A stretch of 48,099 nucleotides of DNA from Clostridium sp. 26_22 (GCA_001916005.1 MNRP01000039.1:1-48099); one strand, 5' to 3'; counted from the first letter of the stretch, positions 1 to 9,030 are shown. A program made the numbers and translations. The notes: generated by a model not told the origin, from the letters alone.

Positions 1-49
1 TTAGCAATTACATTTTATCAGGTATTTTGGATAAGTGCTATATTTTTAC

Positions 50-88
50 AAAAAAATGTTGGAGTTTATTTAATCACCCCAACATTTA
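50..88 (-). terminator. Rho-independent terminator of dapA
   Basis: An 8 bp stem (55-62 with 79-86, AATGTTGG/CCAACATT) lies just past the dapA stop. Read on the minus strand it is followed by a run of T. The 50 bases before it, at the window edge, hold nothing I can name. Confidence 0.75.
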
Positions 89-99
89 TTATAGAACCA

Positions 100-984
100 T
101 TATATATAATAGTCGGTTTTTAAATATTGCCTCAAAACCTTCTTATTAGTATCACTAAATTCAACCAAAGGTAATCTAGGAACACCAAAGTTAAAACCAA
201 GTTCATTTAATGCATATTTTACAGGAATTGGATTAACCTCAGAAAATAAAGAATTAATTAAAGGTAAAACATTTAATTGCATTTTTCTAGCTTTATCAAT
301 ATTCCCATCCAAAAAATCATAAACCATATCATGTACAAATTTAGGTTTGATATTTGACAAAACAGAAATGACTCCAATTCCACCAAGAGAACATATAGGA
401 ACAATTTGGTCATCATTACCAGAATAAATATACAAATTATCTCCACATAAATTAGAAATTTGAGCAACTTGAGAAATATTTCCACTAGCTTCTTTTATCG
501 CAACAATATTATCAATTTTTGATAATTCCAAGCAAGTTTGAGGTTCAATATTTACACCAGTTCTACTAGGAACATTATACAAAATAATAGGAAGGCTAAC
601 ACTTTCAGCAATAGCTTTATAATGAGCAATTAACCCTCGTTGAGTTGTTTTATTATAATATGGAGTTACTACCAAAATACCGTTAGCACCAAGCCTTTCA
701 GCAATTTTAGACATTTCAATAGCTTCTCTAGTATTATTTGAACCGGTCCCAACAATAACAGGAATTTTTTCATTTGCAACTTCTAAAACACAATTTATAG
801 CAATAATTTTTTCATCTCTAGTCATAGTAGAACTTTCACCAGTTGTACCACAAACAATTAAAGCATCAACATTATTATCAATTTGGAATTGCAAAAACTT
901 TCTAAATTCAGAAATATTAACACCATTTTCATCAAATGGAGTTGGAACAGCAGAGCCAACACCTTTAAACAAAATTTTCTTCAT
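100..984 (-). CDS. dapA: 4-hydroxy-tetrahydrodipicolinate synthase
   Basis: DapA condenses pyruvate with aspartate semialdehyde in the lysine and diaminopimelate pathway, in the cytoplasm. The protein is a full-length TIM barrel of 294 residues, the usual family size. Visible signatures are the GTTGE motif near residue 47, the catalytic Tyr at about 136 in YNVPSRTG and the Schiff-base Lys at about 164 in VAIKEASG. I chose ATG at 984 because the AGGA ribosome site then sits 8 bases upstream; an in-frame TTG at 990 lies too close to it. The gene stands alone, divergent from trpS, with its own terminator. In a spore former its product also feeds dipicolinic acid synthesis, which links it loosely to the spoVA genes 9 kb away (inference). 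Confidence 0.95.
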   Translation of the reverse strand: MKKILFKGVGSAVPTPFDENGVNISEFRKFLQFQIDNNVDALIVCGTTGESSTMTRDEKIIAINCVLEVANEKIPVIVGTGSNNTREAIEMSKIAERLGANGILVVTPYYNKTTQRGLIAHYKAIAESVSLPIILYNVPSRTGVNIEPQTCLELSKIDNIVAIKEASGNISQVAQISNLCGDNLYIYSGNDDQIVPICSLGGIGVISVLSNIKPKFVHDMVYDFLDGNIDKARKMQLNVLPLINSLFSEVNPIPVKYALNELGFNFGVPRLPLVEFSDTNKKVLRQYLKTDYYI

Positions 985-1103
985 CAACAAAATCCTTTCT
1001 ATAAATAAAATTAAATTTTTCTTTTATAAATATATTTACAAAAAATAAAAAAATCACTAAAATAAATAATATGGAAAAATTTTATATAAACCACATAATT
1101 TAT

Positions 1104-1132
1104 TTGAAATTTTAAGCAATATATGGTATAAT
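1104..1132 (+). promoter_or_regulatory. Sigma-A type promoter of the trpS operon
   Basis: TTGAAA (1104-1109), a 17 base spacer and a perfect TATAAT (1127-1132). The leader to trpS is only about 55 bases, too short for a T-box, and I see no T-box motif. Confidence 0.8.
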
Positions 1133-1192
1133 TCTATGCATAGTATAACAAGGAAAATTGACAGACCCTTTAGGAAAGGAATGATATAAAAA

Positions 1193-2212
1193 ATGAACAA
1201 AAAAAGAATATTAACAGGAGACAGACCAACAGGAAAATTACATATAGGTCATTATTTTGGCTCACTAAAAACAAGAGTAGAAATGCAAGATAATCCAGAA
1301 TATGACCCATTTATATTAATAGCAGATGTACAAGCATTAACAGACAACTTCAACAATCCAGAAAAAGTAAGAAAAAATGTAAGAGAAGTAGCGATAGATT
1401 ACTTATCAGTAGGAATAGACCCTAAAAAAACAACAATATATGTTCAATCCATGATACCAGAAACAGCAGAGTTAACGGTATATTATTCGAATTTAGTTAC
1501 AATAGCTAGACTACAAAGAAACCCAACAGTAAAAACAGAAATAGCACAGAAAAAAGACTTATTTGGAGAAAGTGTAACATATGGATTTTTAGGTTATCCA
1601 GTAAGCCAAGCAGCAGACATAACAACTTTCGAAGGAGAACTAGTTCCAGTTGGAGAAGACCAATTGCCATTAATTGAACAATGTAGAGAAATAGTTAGAA
1701 AATTTAATAGCATATATGGAGAAGGAGTATTAAAAGAACCAAAAGCAGTTCTATCAAATTCAAAAAGAATAAAAGGACTAGATGGAAATGAAAAAATGGG
1801 AAAATCTCTAGGAAATGCAATATACTTATCAGACAGTGAAGAAGAAATAACAAGAAAAGTAATGAGTGCAGTAACAGACCCTGCTAGAATAAAAAAAGAC
1901 GACCCAGGAAATCCAGAGGTATGTATGGTAGCATATTATCATAACTTATTTACAAAAACAGAAGATGTAAAAACAGTATGTGAAGAATGTAAAGCAGGAA
2001 AACGTGGATGTGTAGCTTGTAAAAAACAATTAGCACAAAACATAATTGAAGAACTAAGACCAATAAGAGAAAAAAGAGCATACTATGAAGCACACCCAGA
2101 AGAAGTTGATAAAATATTAATAGAAGGAACAGAAAAAGCAAGAAAAGTTGCAAAAGAAACAATGAAAAAAGTAAAAAAAGCAATGATGTTAGATTACTTT
2201 GAAGAAGATTAA
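1193..2212 (+). CDS. trpS: Tryptophan--tRNA ligase
   Basis: This class I synthetase charges tRNA-Trp. HIGH is at residues 17-20 and the KMSKS-type signature reads KMGKS at 201-205. At 339 residues it is slightly long because of a cysteine-bearing C-terminal part. After Pro-Glu-Val-Cys there are 21 residues, then Cys-x6-Cys-x2-Cys. This nearly matches the C-x22-C-x6-C-x2-C pattern that binds a [4Fe-4S] cluster in Thermotoga maritima TrpRS (recalled from the literature). The start at 1193 follows an AAAGGA site at a rather long spacing of about 12 bases. It is the first gene of a run with obgE (14 bases downstream) and lysS, driven by the promoter at 1104. Confidence 0.95.
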   Translation: MNKKRILTGDRPTGKLHIGHYFGSLKTRVEMQDNPEYDPFILIADVQALTDNFNNPEKVRKNVREVAIDYLSVGIDPKKTTIYVQSMIPETAELTVYYSNLVTIARLQRNPTVKTEIAQKKDLFGESVTYGFLGYPVSQAADITTFEGELVPVGEDQLPLIEQCREIVRKFNSIYGEGVLKEPKAVLSNSKRIKGLDGNEKMGKSLGNAIYLSDSEEEITRKVMSAVTDPARIKKDDPGNPEVCMVAYYHNLFTKTEDVKTVCEECKAGKRGCVACKKQLAQNIIEELRPIREKRAYYEAHPEEVDKILIEGTEKARKVAKETMKKVKKAMMLDYFEED

Positions 2213-2226
2213 AATAGGAGGAATTA

Positions 2227-3501
2227 ATGTTTACAGATTATACAAAAATAATAATTAAATCCGGAGATGGTGGAAACGGAGCGGCAACCTTCAGAAGAGA
2301 AAAATATGTAGCTGCAGGTGGACCAGACGGCGGAGATGGTGGAAACGGTGGAAATATATATTTCCAAGTAGACAAAGACAAAAACACCTTAATAGATTTT
2401 AGATACAATAAAAAATTTAGAGCAAAAAATGGAGAAAATGGTAGCGGAAACCGTTGCAATGGTAAATACGGAGAAGATTTATATGTAAAAGTTCCAATAG
2501 GAACAGTAGTAAAAGATGCAGAAACAGGAAAAGTTGTAGCAGATTTATCAAAACCAGACCAAGTAGAACTAATATTAAAAGGTGGTAGAGGAGGAAGAGG
2601 AAACTCACACTTTGCAACACCAACAAGACAAGCTCCTAGATTTTCAGAAGATGGAGAAAAAGGAGAAGAAAAAGAAATAATATTAGAATTAAAACTATTA
2701 GCAGATGTTGGATTATTAGGATTTCCAAATGTAGGAAAATCAACATTCTTATCAAAAGTTACAGACGCAAGGCCTAAAATTGCAAACTATCACTTTACAA
2801 CACTAGAACCAAACTTAGGAGTTGTAAAAACAAAAGATGGGGATGGATTTGTAATTGCAGATATACCAGGAATAATAGAAGGAGCAAGTGAAGGAGTAGG
2901 ACTTGGAATTCAATTCCTAAGACACGTAGAAAGAACACGTCTATTATTACATTTTATAGATGTATCTGGAGAAGAAGGAAGAGATCCAATAGATGACTAT
3001 TACACAATAAATAAAGAACTAGAAAAATATAGTGAAAAATTATCAAAACGAAAACAGATTTTAGTAGCTACAAGAATAGATGCAATGCAAGATGACACAA
3101 ACTACAAAAAACTAGAAGAATTAGCAAAAAAAGAAAAATTAGAACTATACAAAATATCATCTGTTACAGGTGAAGGAATAGAAAAATTAATTGACCATGT
3201 ATCAGAAGTATTAAAAACATTACCAAAAGAAGAACTAGTAGAAATAGAAGACAAAGTAGTCTACACATTACAAGACAAAGGTCAAGAATGGGAAGCATAC
3301 GAAGAAGACGGAATATTCTATGTAAAAGGAAGAGCAGTAGATAGACTTATGGGAAGAATAAACATAGATGACAATGAATCAATGTATTATCTACAAAAAT
3401 CATTGAAAAACATGGGAATAGAAGACAAACTAAAAGAATTAGGCGTATGCGAAGGTGACACAGTTAAAATTTCTGACTGGGAACTAGAATGGTATGAATA
3501 A
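2227..3501 (+). CDS. obgE: Obg family GTPase
   Basis: Obg is an essential GTPase that binds the large ribosomal subunit during assembly; in Bacillus it is needed for sporulation initiation and the stress response. All three domains are present in 424 residues. They are the glycine-rich Obg fold (about 1-158), the G domain with GFPNVGKS at about 172 and DIPG, and a C-terminal OCT domain. The start has an AGGAGG site four bases upstream. One oddity: the G4 guanine-specificity motif, usually NKxD, reads TRID at residues 282-285. It is co-transcribed with trpS and lysS. Confidence 0.95.
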   Translation: MFTDYTKIIIKSGDGGNGAATFRREKYVAAGGPDGGDGGNGGNIYFQVDKDKNTLIDFRYNKKFRAKNGENGSGNRCNGKYGEDLYVKVPIGTVVKDAETGKVVADLSKPDQVELILKGGRGGRGNSHFATPTRQAPRFSEDGEKGEEKEIILELKLLADVGLLGFPNVGKSTFLSKVTDARPKIANYHFTTLEPNLGVVKTKDGDGFVIADIPGIIEGASEGVGLGIQFLRHVERTRLLLHFIDVSGEEGRDPIDDYYTINKELEKYSEKLSKRKQILVATRIDAMQDDTNYKKLEELAKKEKLELYKISSVTGEGIEKLIDHVSEVLKTLPKEELVEIEDKVVYTLQDKGQEWEAYEEDGIFYVKGRAVDRLMGRINIDDNESMYYLQKSLKNMGIEDKLKELGVCEGDTVKISDWELEWYE

Positions 3502-3521
3502 AATTGAAAAGGAGAATTAAA

Positions 3522-5030
3522 ATGAGCGAAAATAATAATCAAAATAATAATGAAGTAGAAGAATTAGATATAAACCATCTAATGCAAATAAGAAGAGACA
3601 AATTAAAAGAATTACAAGAAGAAGGAAAAGATCCATTTGAAATAACAAAATTTAATAGAACAAACACAGCAGGAGAAATTAAAGCAAATTATGAAGAATT
3701 TGCAGAAAAAGATGTAACAGTAGCAGGAAGAATAATAGCAAAAAGAATAATGGGAAAAGCATCATTCTGTACAATTCAAGATAGTGATGAAAAAATCCAA
3801 AGTTATGTAAGTATAAATGATTTAGGAGAAGAAAGCTACAAAGCATTTAAAACATATGATATTGGAGATATAATAGGAATTACTGGTTTTGTATTTAAAA
3901 CAAGAACAGAAGAAATATCTGTACACGCAAAAGAAGTAACATTACTTTCAAAATCATTAAGACCATTACCAGAAAAATTCCATGGATTAAAAGATCCAGA
4001 TTTAAGATATAGACAAAGATATGTTGATTTAATAATGAATCCAGAAGTAAAGAAAACTTTTGAAATGAGAAGTAAAATAATAAGCAATGTTAGAAGCATA
4101 TTAGAAGAAGAAGGATTCTTAGAGGTTGAAACACCAGTATTAAACACAATATCAGGTGGAGCAACAGCTAGACCATTTATAACACATCACAATGCATTAG
4201 ATATAAGTATGTATTTAAGAATTGCTCTAGAATTAAATCTAAAAAGATTAATAGTAGGTGGATTTGATAAAGTATATGAAATAGGAAGAGTATTTAGAAA
4301 TGAAGGTATGGACATTAGACATAACCCAGAATTTACAATGCTTGAATTATATGCGTCATATCAAGATTTCCACGATATGATGGACATAACAGAAAAAATA
4401 TTCTCACAAACAGCACAAAAAGTATTAGGAACAACAAAAATAACATATCAAGGACAAGAAATAGATTTAACACCAGGTTGGAAAAGAATTACTATGATAG
4501 ACAGTATAAAAGAAGCTTGTGGAGTTGACTTCAATGAAATAACAACAGATGAAGAAGCTGTAGCTTTAGCAAAAGAAAGAGGAATAGAAATTCCTGACCC
4601 AACAAAAGAAACAAGAGGAGATGTAATAAGCTTATTCTTCGATGAATATGTAGAAAAAACATTAATACAACCAACATTCATATATGAATATCCAGTAGAA
4701 ATCTCACCACTTGCAAAAAAATGTCCAAATAACAAAAAAATGACAGAAAGATTTGAAGTATTTATTGGTGGTAGAGAATATGGAAATGCATTCTCAGAAT
4801 TAAATGACCCAATAGACCAATATGAAAGATTCAAAAAACAAGTTGAAGCAAAAGAAGCTGGAGATGAAGAAGCTGGAATGATGGATGAAGATTACATTAA
4901 TGCGTTAGAAATAGGATTACCTCCAACAGGTGGATTAGGAATTGGAATAGATAGATTTGTAATGTTATTAACAGATGCAGCATCAATAAGAGATGTATTA
5001 CTATTCCCAACAATGAAACCATTAAACTAA
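3522..5030 (+). CDS. lysS: Lysine--tRNA ligase, class II
   Basis: LysS charges tRNA-Lys. The 502-residue protein has the N-terminal anticodon-binding OB fold (about 65-160) and a class II catalytic domain. Motif 2 reads RVFRNEGMD, and the C-terminal motif 3 region contains GLGIGIDRFVM. I chose ATG at 3522 because AAAAGGAG lies 7 bases upstream. An in-frame TTG at 3504 precedes the ribosome site and would add six residues of poor quality. It begins 20 bases after obgE and probably belongs to the same transcript. Confidence 0.96.
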   Translation: MSENNNQNNNEVEELDINHLMQIRRDKLKELQEEGKDPFEITKFNRTNTAGEIKANYEEFAEKDVTVAGRIIAKRIMGKASFCTIQDSDEKIQSYVSINDLGEESYKAFKTYDIGDIIGITGFVFKTRTEEISVHAKEVTLLSKSLRPLPEKFHGLKDPDLRYRQRYVDLIMNPEVKKTFEMRSKIISNVRSILEEEGFLEVETPVLNTISGGATARPFITHHNALDISMYLRIALELNLKRLIVGGFDKVYEIGRVFRNEGMDIRHNPEFTMLELYASYQDFHDMMDITEKIFSQTAQKVLGTTKITYQGQEIDLTPGWKRITMIDSIKEACGVDFNEITTDEEAVALAKERGIEIPDPTKETRGDVISLFFDEYVEKTLIQPTFIYEYPVEISPLAKKCPNNKKMTERFEVFIGGREYGNAFSELNDPIDQYERFKKQVEAKEAGDEEAGMMDEDYINALEIGLPPTGGLGIGIDRFVMLLTDAASIRDVLLFPTMKPLN

Positions 5031-5057
5031 TATATATTAAAGAAAGAAGAAATATAA

Positions 5058-5897
5058 ATGAAAATTTATCCAAAAACAAATGAATATTTAGAAGGAATAG
5101 AAGAATTCGAAAAAACACTAAAAGAATATAAAGGAATAGAAATACAATATTTTAAAAAATCAGACAAAGAATTAGTAGATTTTAAAATAGAAAAACCAAT
5201 TGAGCAAATATTAGAAAGGTATCCATATATAGAAGAAATAACAATACATCCACCACTATGTGAATATGAATTGGAAATAGTATTATTAAAAGACAAAAAT
5301 ATATTTTTAAATCAAATAAAAACAATTGTAAGACTATCAAAAAAATATAATATAAAAATTAACATAGTTGAACATACAAGATTATTGATGAGTCAAGCAA
5401 AATTAACAATATTACCAGTATTAGAAAAAGCAAAAAAAATAATGAAAAACACAAACACCAAAATAGTATTTGAAAATATATATATGATGGAAGAACAAGA
5501 AAATTGCTCAGTAATAGAACTTTGCGAATATTTAAATAGTGAAAATATGAAAGTTTGTATAGATATGTGCCATTTATACTGTCAGGCACACATCTACAAA
5601 AAGAAAATTGAAGAATTTCTAGAAAAATATTTAAACAAAGAAAAATGTCAAAGACAGGTTTACCAAATACACTTTGCATATACTGCAAACGAAGATGGCT
5701 ATATTGATAGAACAACACATGCAATAATGCATCCAAATGAAGAAACATTATATTATGATGCAAAATTACTATGTCAATATGGTATGGGGGATTGTAATTG
5801 GATAACAGAAGTTTCAGAAAAAGACTATAGTACAAGAAACGACCAAGTAAATGAAATTAAAATGTTATCAAATCAAAAAATAAAATTGGAGGAATAA
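5058..5897 (+). CDS. Sugar phosphate isomerase/epimerase-like TIM barrel protein
   Basis: A 279-residue soluble protein that resembles the xylose isomerase-like TIM barrel superfamily, which also includes AP endonuclease family 2. Conserved-looking metal-ligand positions are EHTRLL (about 110), VFENIY (about 137), CIDMCHLYCQ (about 173) and QIHFAYT (about 200). These give the Glu, Asp, His series expected of such barrels. It is rich in cysteine for this genome. The next gene, a site-2 protease, starts one base after its stop, so the two are translationally coupled. The substrate cannot be told from sequence; endonuclease IV is less likely because its full histidine set is not seen. Confidence 0.7.
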   Translation: MKIYPKTNEYLEGIEEFEKTLKEYKGIEIQYFKKSDKELVDFKIEKPIEQILERYPYIEEITIHPPLCEYELEIVLLKDKNIFLNQIKTIVRLSKKYNIKINIVEHTRLLMSQAKLTILPVLEKAKKIMKNTNTKIVFENIYMMEEQENCSVIELCEYLNSENMKVCIDMCHLYCQAHIYKKKIEEFLEKYLNKEKCQRQVYQIHFAYTANEDGYIDRTTHAIMHPNEETLYYDAKLLCQYGMGDCNWITEVSEKDYSTRNDQVNEIKMLSNQKIKLEE

Positions 5898-5898
5898 T

Positions 5899-6639
5899 AT
5901 GTTTAATTTTTCATTTGATAAAAGGACGATGTATATAATAGTTGGAATAATGTTGTTATTTGTAGTAATACAATATGCAGCGAATCCAACACAATTAATA
6001 GGATTATTAATAAGTGCACCAGGAGTACTAATAGCAATAACATTCCATGAATTTGCACATGGATATGCAGCATATAAATTAGGAGATGACACCGCAAAAA
6101 ATCAAGGAAGACTAAGTTTAAATCCATTTGCACATTTAGACCCAATAGGAACACTAATGTTACTAGTTGCAGGATTTGGTTGGGGAAAACCAGTAGAAGT
6201 AAACCCAAGAAATTATACAAGAAAAATCTCAATGGAAAAAGGAGAAGCAATAGTATCTGCAGCAGGACCAATAATTAATTTAATACTAGCATTAATATTT
6301 GCATTAATATATTGTGCAATATATAAATTTGCAAGTACAGCATTTTTGATATCAACAGTAGGGCAAATTATATTATTATTAATATCAAGTACAATATCTA
6401 TAAACATAGGATTAGGAGTATTCAATTTAATACCATTACCACCTTTAGATGGTTCAAAAATAATAATGCCATTCTTACCATACAAAGCAAAAGAATTTTT
6501 TATAAATAATGAGCAAATATTCTATATTGTATTTGTATTAATATGGATAACAGGGCTTGCAGGAACAATAATAACACCAGCAATAAATTGGGTAAGCAAA
6601 GGAATATTATCACTAGGAAAATTAATATTTAGATTATAA
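5899..6639 (+). CDS. Site-2 protease family membrane metalloprotease (M50)
   Basis: A 246-residue polytopic membrane zinc protease of the compact YwhC/S2P group, which lacks PDZ domains. The zinc-binding HEFAH motif is at residues 50-54 within a membrane helix. The third ligand lies in PLPPLDG, with Asp at about 184. At least four hydrophobic segments are visible. Members cut single-pass membrane proteins inside the bilayer; the substrate here is unknown. GGAGG lies six bases before the start, inside the end of the preceding gene, so the pair is coupled. Confidence 0.88.
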   Translation: MFNFSFDKRTMYIIVGIMLLFVVIQYAANPTQLIGLLISAPGVLIAITFHEFAHGYAAYKLGDDTAKNQGRLSLNPFAHLDPIGTLMLLVAGFGWGKPVEVNPRNYTRKISMEKGEAIVSAAGPIINLILALIFALIYCAIYKFASTAFLISTVGQIILLLISSTISINIGLGVFNLIPLPPLDGSKIIMPFLPYKAKEFFINNEQIFYIVFVLIWITGLAGTIITPAINWVSKGILSLGKLIFRL

Positions 6640-6666
6640 ATAACAATGTAAAAAGAAAAGGAAAAA

Positions 6667-7668
6667 GTGACTAAAATGGAAAAAGATATACTAACACTAG
6701 GAATTGAATCAAGTTGTGATGAAACCTCAGTAGCTGTAGTAAAAAATGGAAGAGAAATATTATCAAATATAATAGATACGCAAATACCAATACATGAAAA
6801 ATATGGTGGTGTAGTACCAGAAATAGCTTCAAGAAATCATATTGAAGCTATTTCAAGGGTTACAAAATTAGCGCTAAAAGAAGCAAATGTTACATTTGAA
6901 AACATAGACGCAGTAACACCAACATATGGTCCAGGACTAGTCGGAGCATTATTAGTAGGGTTATCATATGCAAAAGCACTAAGTTTTGCAATAAATAAAC
7001 CATTAGTAGGAGTAAACCACATACAAGGACACATTGCGGCAAATTACATAACGCACAAAGAACTAAAACCTCCATTTTTATGTGTAATGATGTCAGGAGG
7101 GAACACACAGCTTGTACACGTAAAAAATTATACAGAATTTGAAGTACTAGGAAAAACAAGAGACGACGCAATAGGCGAAGCGTTTGATAAAGTAGCAAGA
7201 GTAGTAGGATTAGGCTATCCAGGAGGACCAAAAGTAGATAAGTTAGCAAAAGAAGGAAATTCAGAAGCAATAACACTACCCAAAACACACTTCGAAAACT
7301 TAGATTTTAGCTTTAGTGGAATAAAAACAGCTGTAATAAATTTGCACCATAAAACACCAGATATAAACAAAGCGGATTTATGTGCAAGCTTTGAAAAAAC
7401 AGTCACAGAAATATTAATAGAAAATACAAAAAAAGCCTTAAAACAAATAAATGTAAAAACAGTAGCATTAGCTGGAGGTGTTTCAGCAAATAGCTACATA
7501 AGAAATGAATTTTTAAAATTAAAAGAAATAGGAATTGAAGTATATATGCCAGACCTAAAATTATGTACAGACAATGCAGCAATGATTGCATCTGCTGGTT
7601 ATTATAATTTCATTGATGGTAAAAGAGATGAATTAGATTTAAATGCCGTTCCAAATTTAAAATTGTAA
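6667..7668 (+). CDS. tsaD: tRNA N6-adenosine threonylcarbamoyltransferase
   Basis: TsaD transfers the threonylcarbamoyl group to A37 of ANN-decoding tRNAs, with TsaB and TsaE. The 333-residue ASKHA-fold protein opens with GIESSCDETSVAV. It carries the metal-binding HIQGH at 118-122, MSGGNTQLV and, near the C-terminus, LAGGVSAN and CTDNAAMIA. The start is uncertain. GTG at 6667 has AAGGA four bases upstream, while ATG at 6676 is 13 bases away; I kept GTG. Neither tsaB nor tsaE is in the window. Confidence 0.95.
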   Translation: MTKMEKDILTLGIESSCDETSVAVVKNGREILSNIIDTQIPIHEKYGGVVPEIASRNHIEAISRVTKLALKEANVTFENIDAVTPTYGPGLVGALLVGLSYAKALSFAINKPLVGVNHIQGHIAANYITHKELKPPFLCVMMSGGNTQLVHVKNYTEFEVLGKTRDDAIGEAFDKVARVVGLGYPGGPKVDKLAKEGNSEAITLPKTHFENLDFSFSGIKTAVINLHHKTPDINKADLCASFEKTVTEILIENTKKALKQINVKTVALAGGVSANSYIRNEFLKLKEIGIEVYMPDLKLCTDNAAMIASAGYYNFIDGKRDELDLNAVPNLKL

Positions 7669-7695
7669 AATAAAGGAAAAATTACTAAAAAACTC

Positions 7696-7723
7696 TTGAC
7701 AAATTACAAATATATGGTAAAAT
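7696..7723 (+). promoter_or_regulatory. Promoter of the infC operon
   Basis: Consensus TTGACA (7696-7701), a 16 base spacer and an extended -10 TGG-TAAAAT (TAAAAT at 7718-7723). It gives a leader of about 150 bases before infC. Confidence 0.85.
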
Positions 7724-7730
7724 TAATATT

Positions 7731-7868
7731 GTTACAAGAAGAAGCAATTAACTTCTCACCTTAGTTAGATAAACAAAAGGTTAGAAAATATTAATTTTAC
7801 CAATAATTTTAAATTATGGAATTATGTATTAATTGGCTTGTAACACAAAGTCAATTTTTTTATTTTAT
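7731..7868 (+). promoter_or_regulatory. Structured infC leader with attenuator (L20-leader-like)
   Basis: The leader can form two competing pairings. GTTACAAG near 7731-7738 is fully complementary to CTTGTAAC near 7835-7846. That second segment is also the loop of a terminator hairpin, AATTGGCT/AGTCAATT, followed directly by a run of T ending near 7865. Position and logic fit the ribosomal protein L20 autoregulatory leader of Firmicutes, in which L20 binding controls infC-rpmI-rplT. Assignment to that RNA family is from context and structure, not from a covariance search. Confidence 0.7.
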
Positions 7869-7882
7869 GGAGGTGTTTGAAC

Positions 7883-8392
7883 ATTAAACAAGAATTACCA
7901 ATCAATGGTCAAATAAGAGAAAAAGAAGTTCAATTAATAGGGTCAAATGGGGAAAAACTAGGTGTAATGTCAACAAAAGAAGCTTTGGAAAAAGCTGAAG
8001 AAGAAAACTTAGACTTAGTACTAGTATCACCAAATGCAAAACCAGCAGTTTGCAAAATAATGAATTATGGAAAATACAAATTTGAGCAAGCTAAAAAAGA
8101 AAAAGAAGCTAAGAAAAAGCAAAAAGTTCTAGAAATTAAAGAGTTAAGAGTAACTCCAAATATTGAAGAACACGATTTTGAATTTAAATCAAAAAATGCA
8201 AGAAAATTCTTAGAAGATGGAAACAAAGTAAAAATAACAGTAAGATTTAGAGGAAGAGAAGTAAACAACTCTAAAGCTGGAGAAAATGTTTTAAACAAAT
8301 TCATAGAAAAATTAGAAGATGTTGCTACAGTTGAAAAACAACCAAAACTAGAAGGTAGAAACATGTTCACAATACTAGCTAAAAAAGCATAA
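7883..8392 (+). CDS. infC: Translation initiation factor IF-3
   Basis: IF-3 binds the 30S subunit and enforces start-codon fidelity. Both domains are present, with VQLIGSNGEKLGVM in the N-terminal half and VRFRGRE in the C-terminal half. I place the start at the ATT codon at 7883. GGAGG at 7869-7873 is then nine bases away, a normal spacing, whereas the in-frame TTG at 7877 leaves only three. infC is the classic gene with an AUU start, through which IF-3 limits its own synthesis. The protein is 169 residues, starting Ile/Met-Lys-Gln-Glu. It is followed by rpmI and rplT in the standard order. Confidence 0.93.
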   Translation: MKQELPINGQIREKEVQLIGSNGEKLGVMSTKEALEKAEEENLDLVLVSPNAKPAVCKIMNYGKYKFEQAKKEKEAKKKQKVLEIKELRVTPNIEEHDFEFKSKNARKFLEDGNKVKITVRFRGREVNNSKAGENVLNKFIEKLEDVATVEKQPKLEGRNMFTILAKKA

Positions 8393-8433
8393 TAATGCAT
8401 TTTATATAAAATATTGAAAGGAGAGAAAAACTC

Positions 8434-8637
8434 ATGGGAAAATTAAAAACAAACAAAGCTGCTAAAAAAAGATATTCATTAACAGCAACAGGAAAAGTAA
8501 AAAGAACAAAATCAAACAGAAGACACTTATTAGCTAACAAAACAAAAAGACAAAAAAAATCAGGAAAAGTTCAAAATGCTTATGCAAGTAAAACTTGTGA
8601 AAATACAATTAAAAAATTATTACCATATGGTGGTTAA
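8434..8637 (+). CDS. rpmI: 50S ribosomal protein L35
   Basis: A 67-residue, very basic protein with the L35 pattern: MGKLKTNKAAKKRY at the start, RRHLLANKTKRQKK in the middle and a short C-terminal helix. GAAAGGAG lies about ten bases before the ATG. It is the middle gene of the infC-rpmI-rplT operon. Confidence 0.96.
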   Translation: MGKLKTNKAAKKRYSLTATGKVKRTKSNRRHLLANKTKRQKKSGKVQNAYASKTCENTIKKLLPYGG

Positions 8638-8679
8638 TATTATAATTAAAATAAAAGAAATCAAGGAAGGTGAAATAAA

Positions 8680-9030
8680 ATGGCAAGAGTAAAAACAGCA
8701 AGAACAACAAGAGCAAGACATAAAAAAATATTAAAACAAGCAAAAGGATATTTTGGAGCAAAACATTATAGATTTAGAAATGCTAACCAAGCAGTTATGA
8801 AATCATTATCTTACGCATATGTAGGAAGAAAAGATAAAAAAAGTGATTTTAGAAAATTATGGATAACAAGAATTAATGCTGCTGCAAGAATGAATGGAAC
8901 AACATACAGCAAAATGATCGCTGGTCTTAAAAAAGCTAATGTTACAATAAACAGAAAAATGTTAGCTGAAATCGCTGTAAGTGATCCAAAAGCATTTGCA
9001 GAAGTTGCTGAAATAGCAAAAAATGCATAA
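8680..9030 (+). CDS. rplT: 50S ribosomal protein L20
   Basis: L20 is an early-assembly 23S rRNA binding protein. The 116 residues show the typical start MARVKTARTTRARHKKILK, the YRFRNANQAV region and a conserved C-terminal domain. It is the last gene of the operon and is followed by a strong terminator. In Firmicutes L20 is also the translational repressor that acts on the leader upstream of infC, so the leader at 7731 would close a feedback loop (established for Bacillus, inferred here). Confidence 0.97.
   Translation: MARVKTARTTRARHKKILKQAKGYFGAKHYRFRNANQAVMKSLSYAYVGRKDKKSDFRKLWITRINAAARMNGTTYSKMIAGLKKANVTINRKMLAEIAVSDPKAFAEVAEIAKNA

Noticed and set aside
1..123. Open frame at the left edge on the plus strand encoding a hydrophobic tail
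   Set aside because: It runs through the dapA terminator and overlaps the dapA 3' end; such short hydrophobic frames are common by chance in this AT-rich DNA.
985..1192. T-box riboswitch before trpS
   Set aside because: The leader after the promoter is only about 55 bases and has no T-box sequence or terminator.
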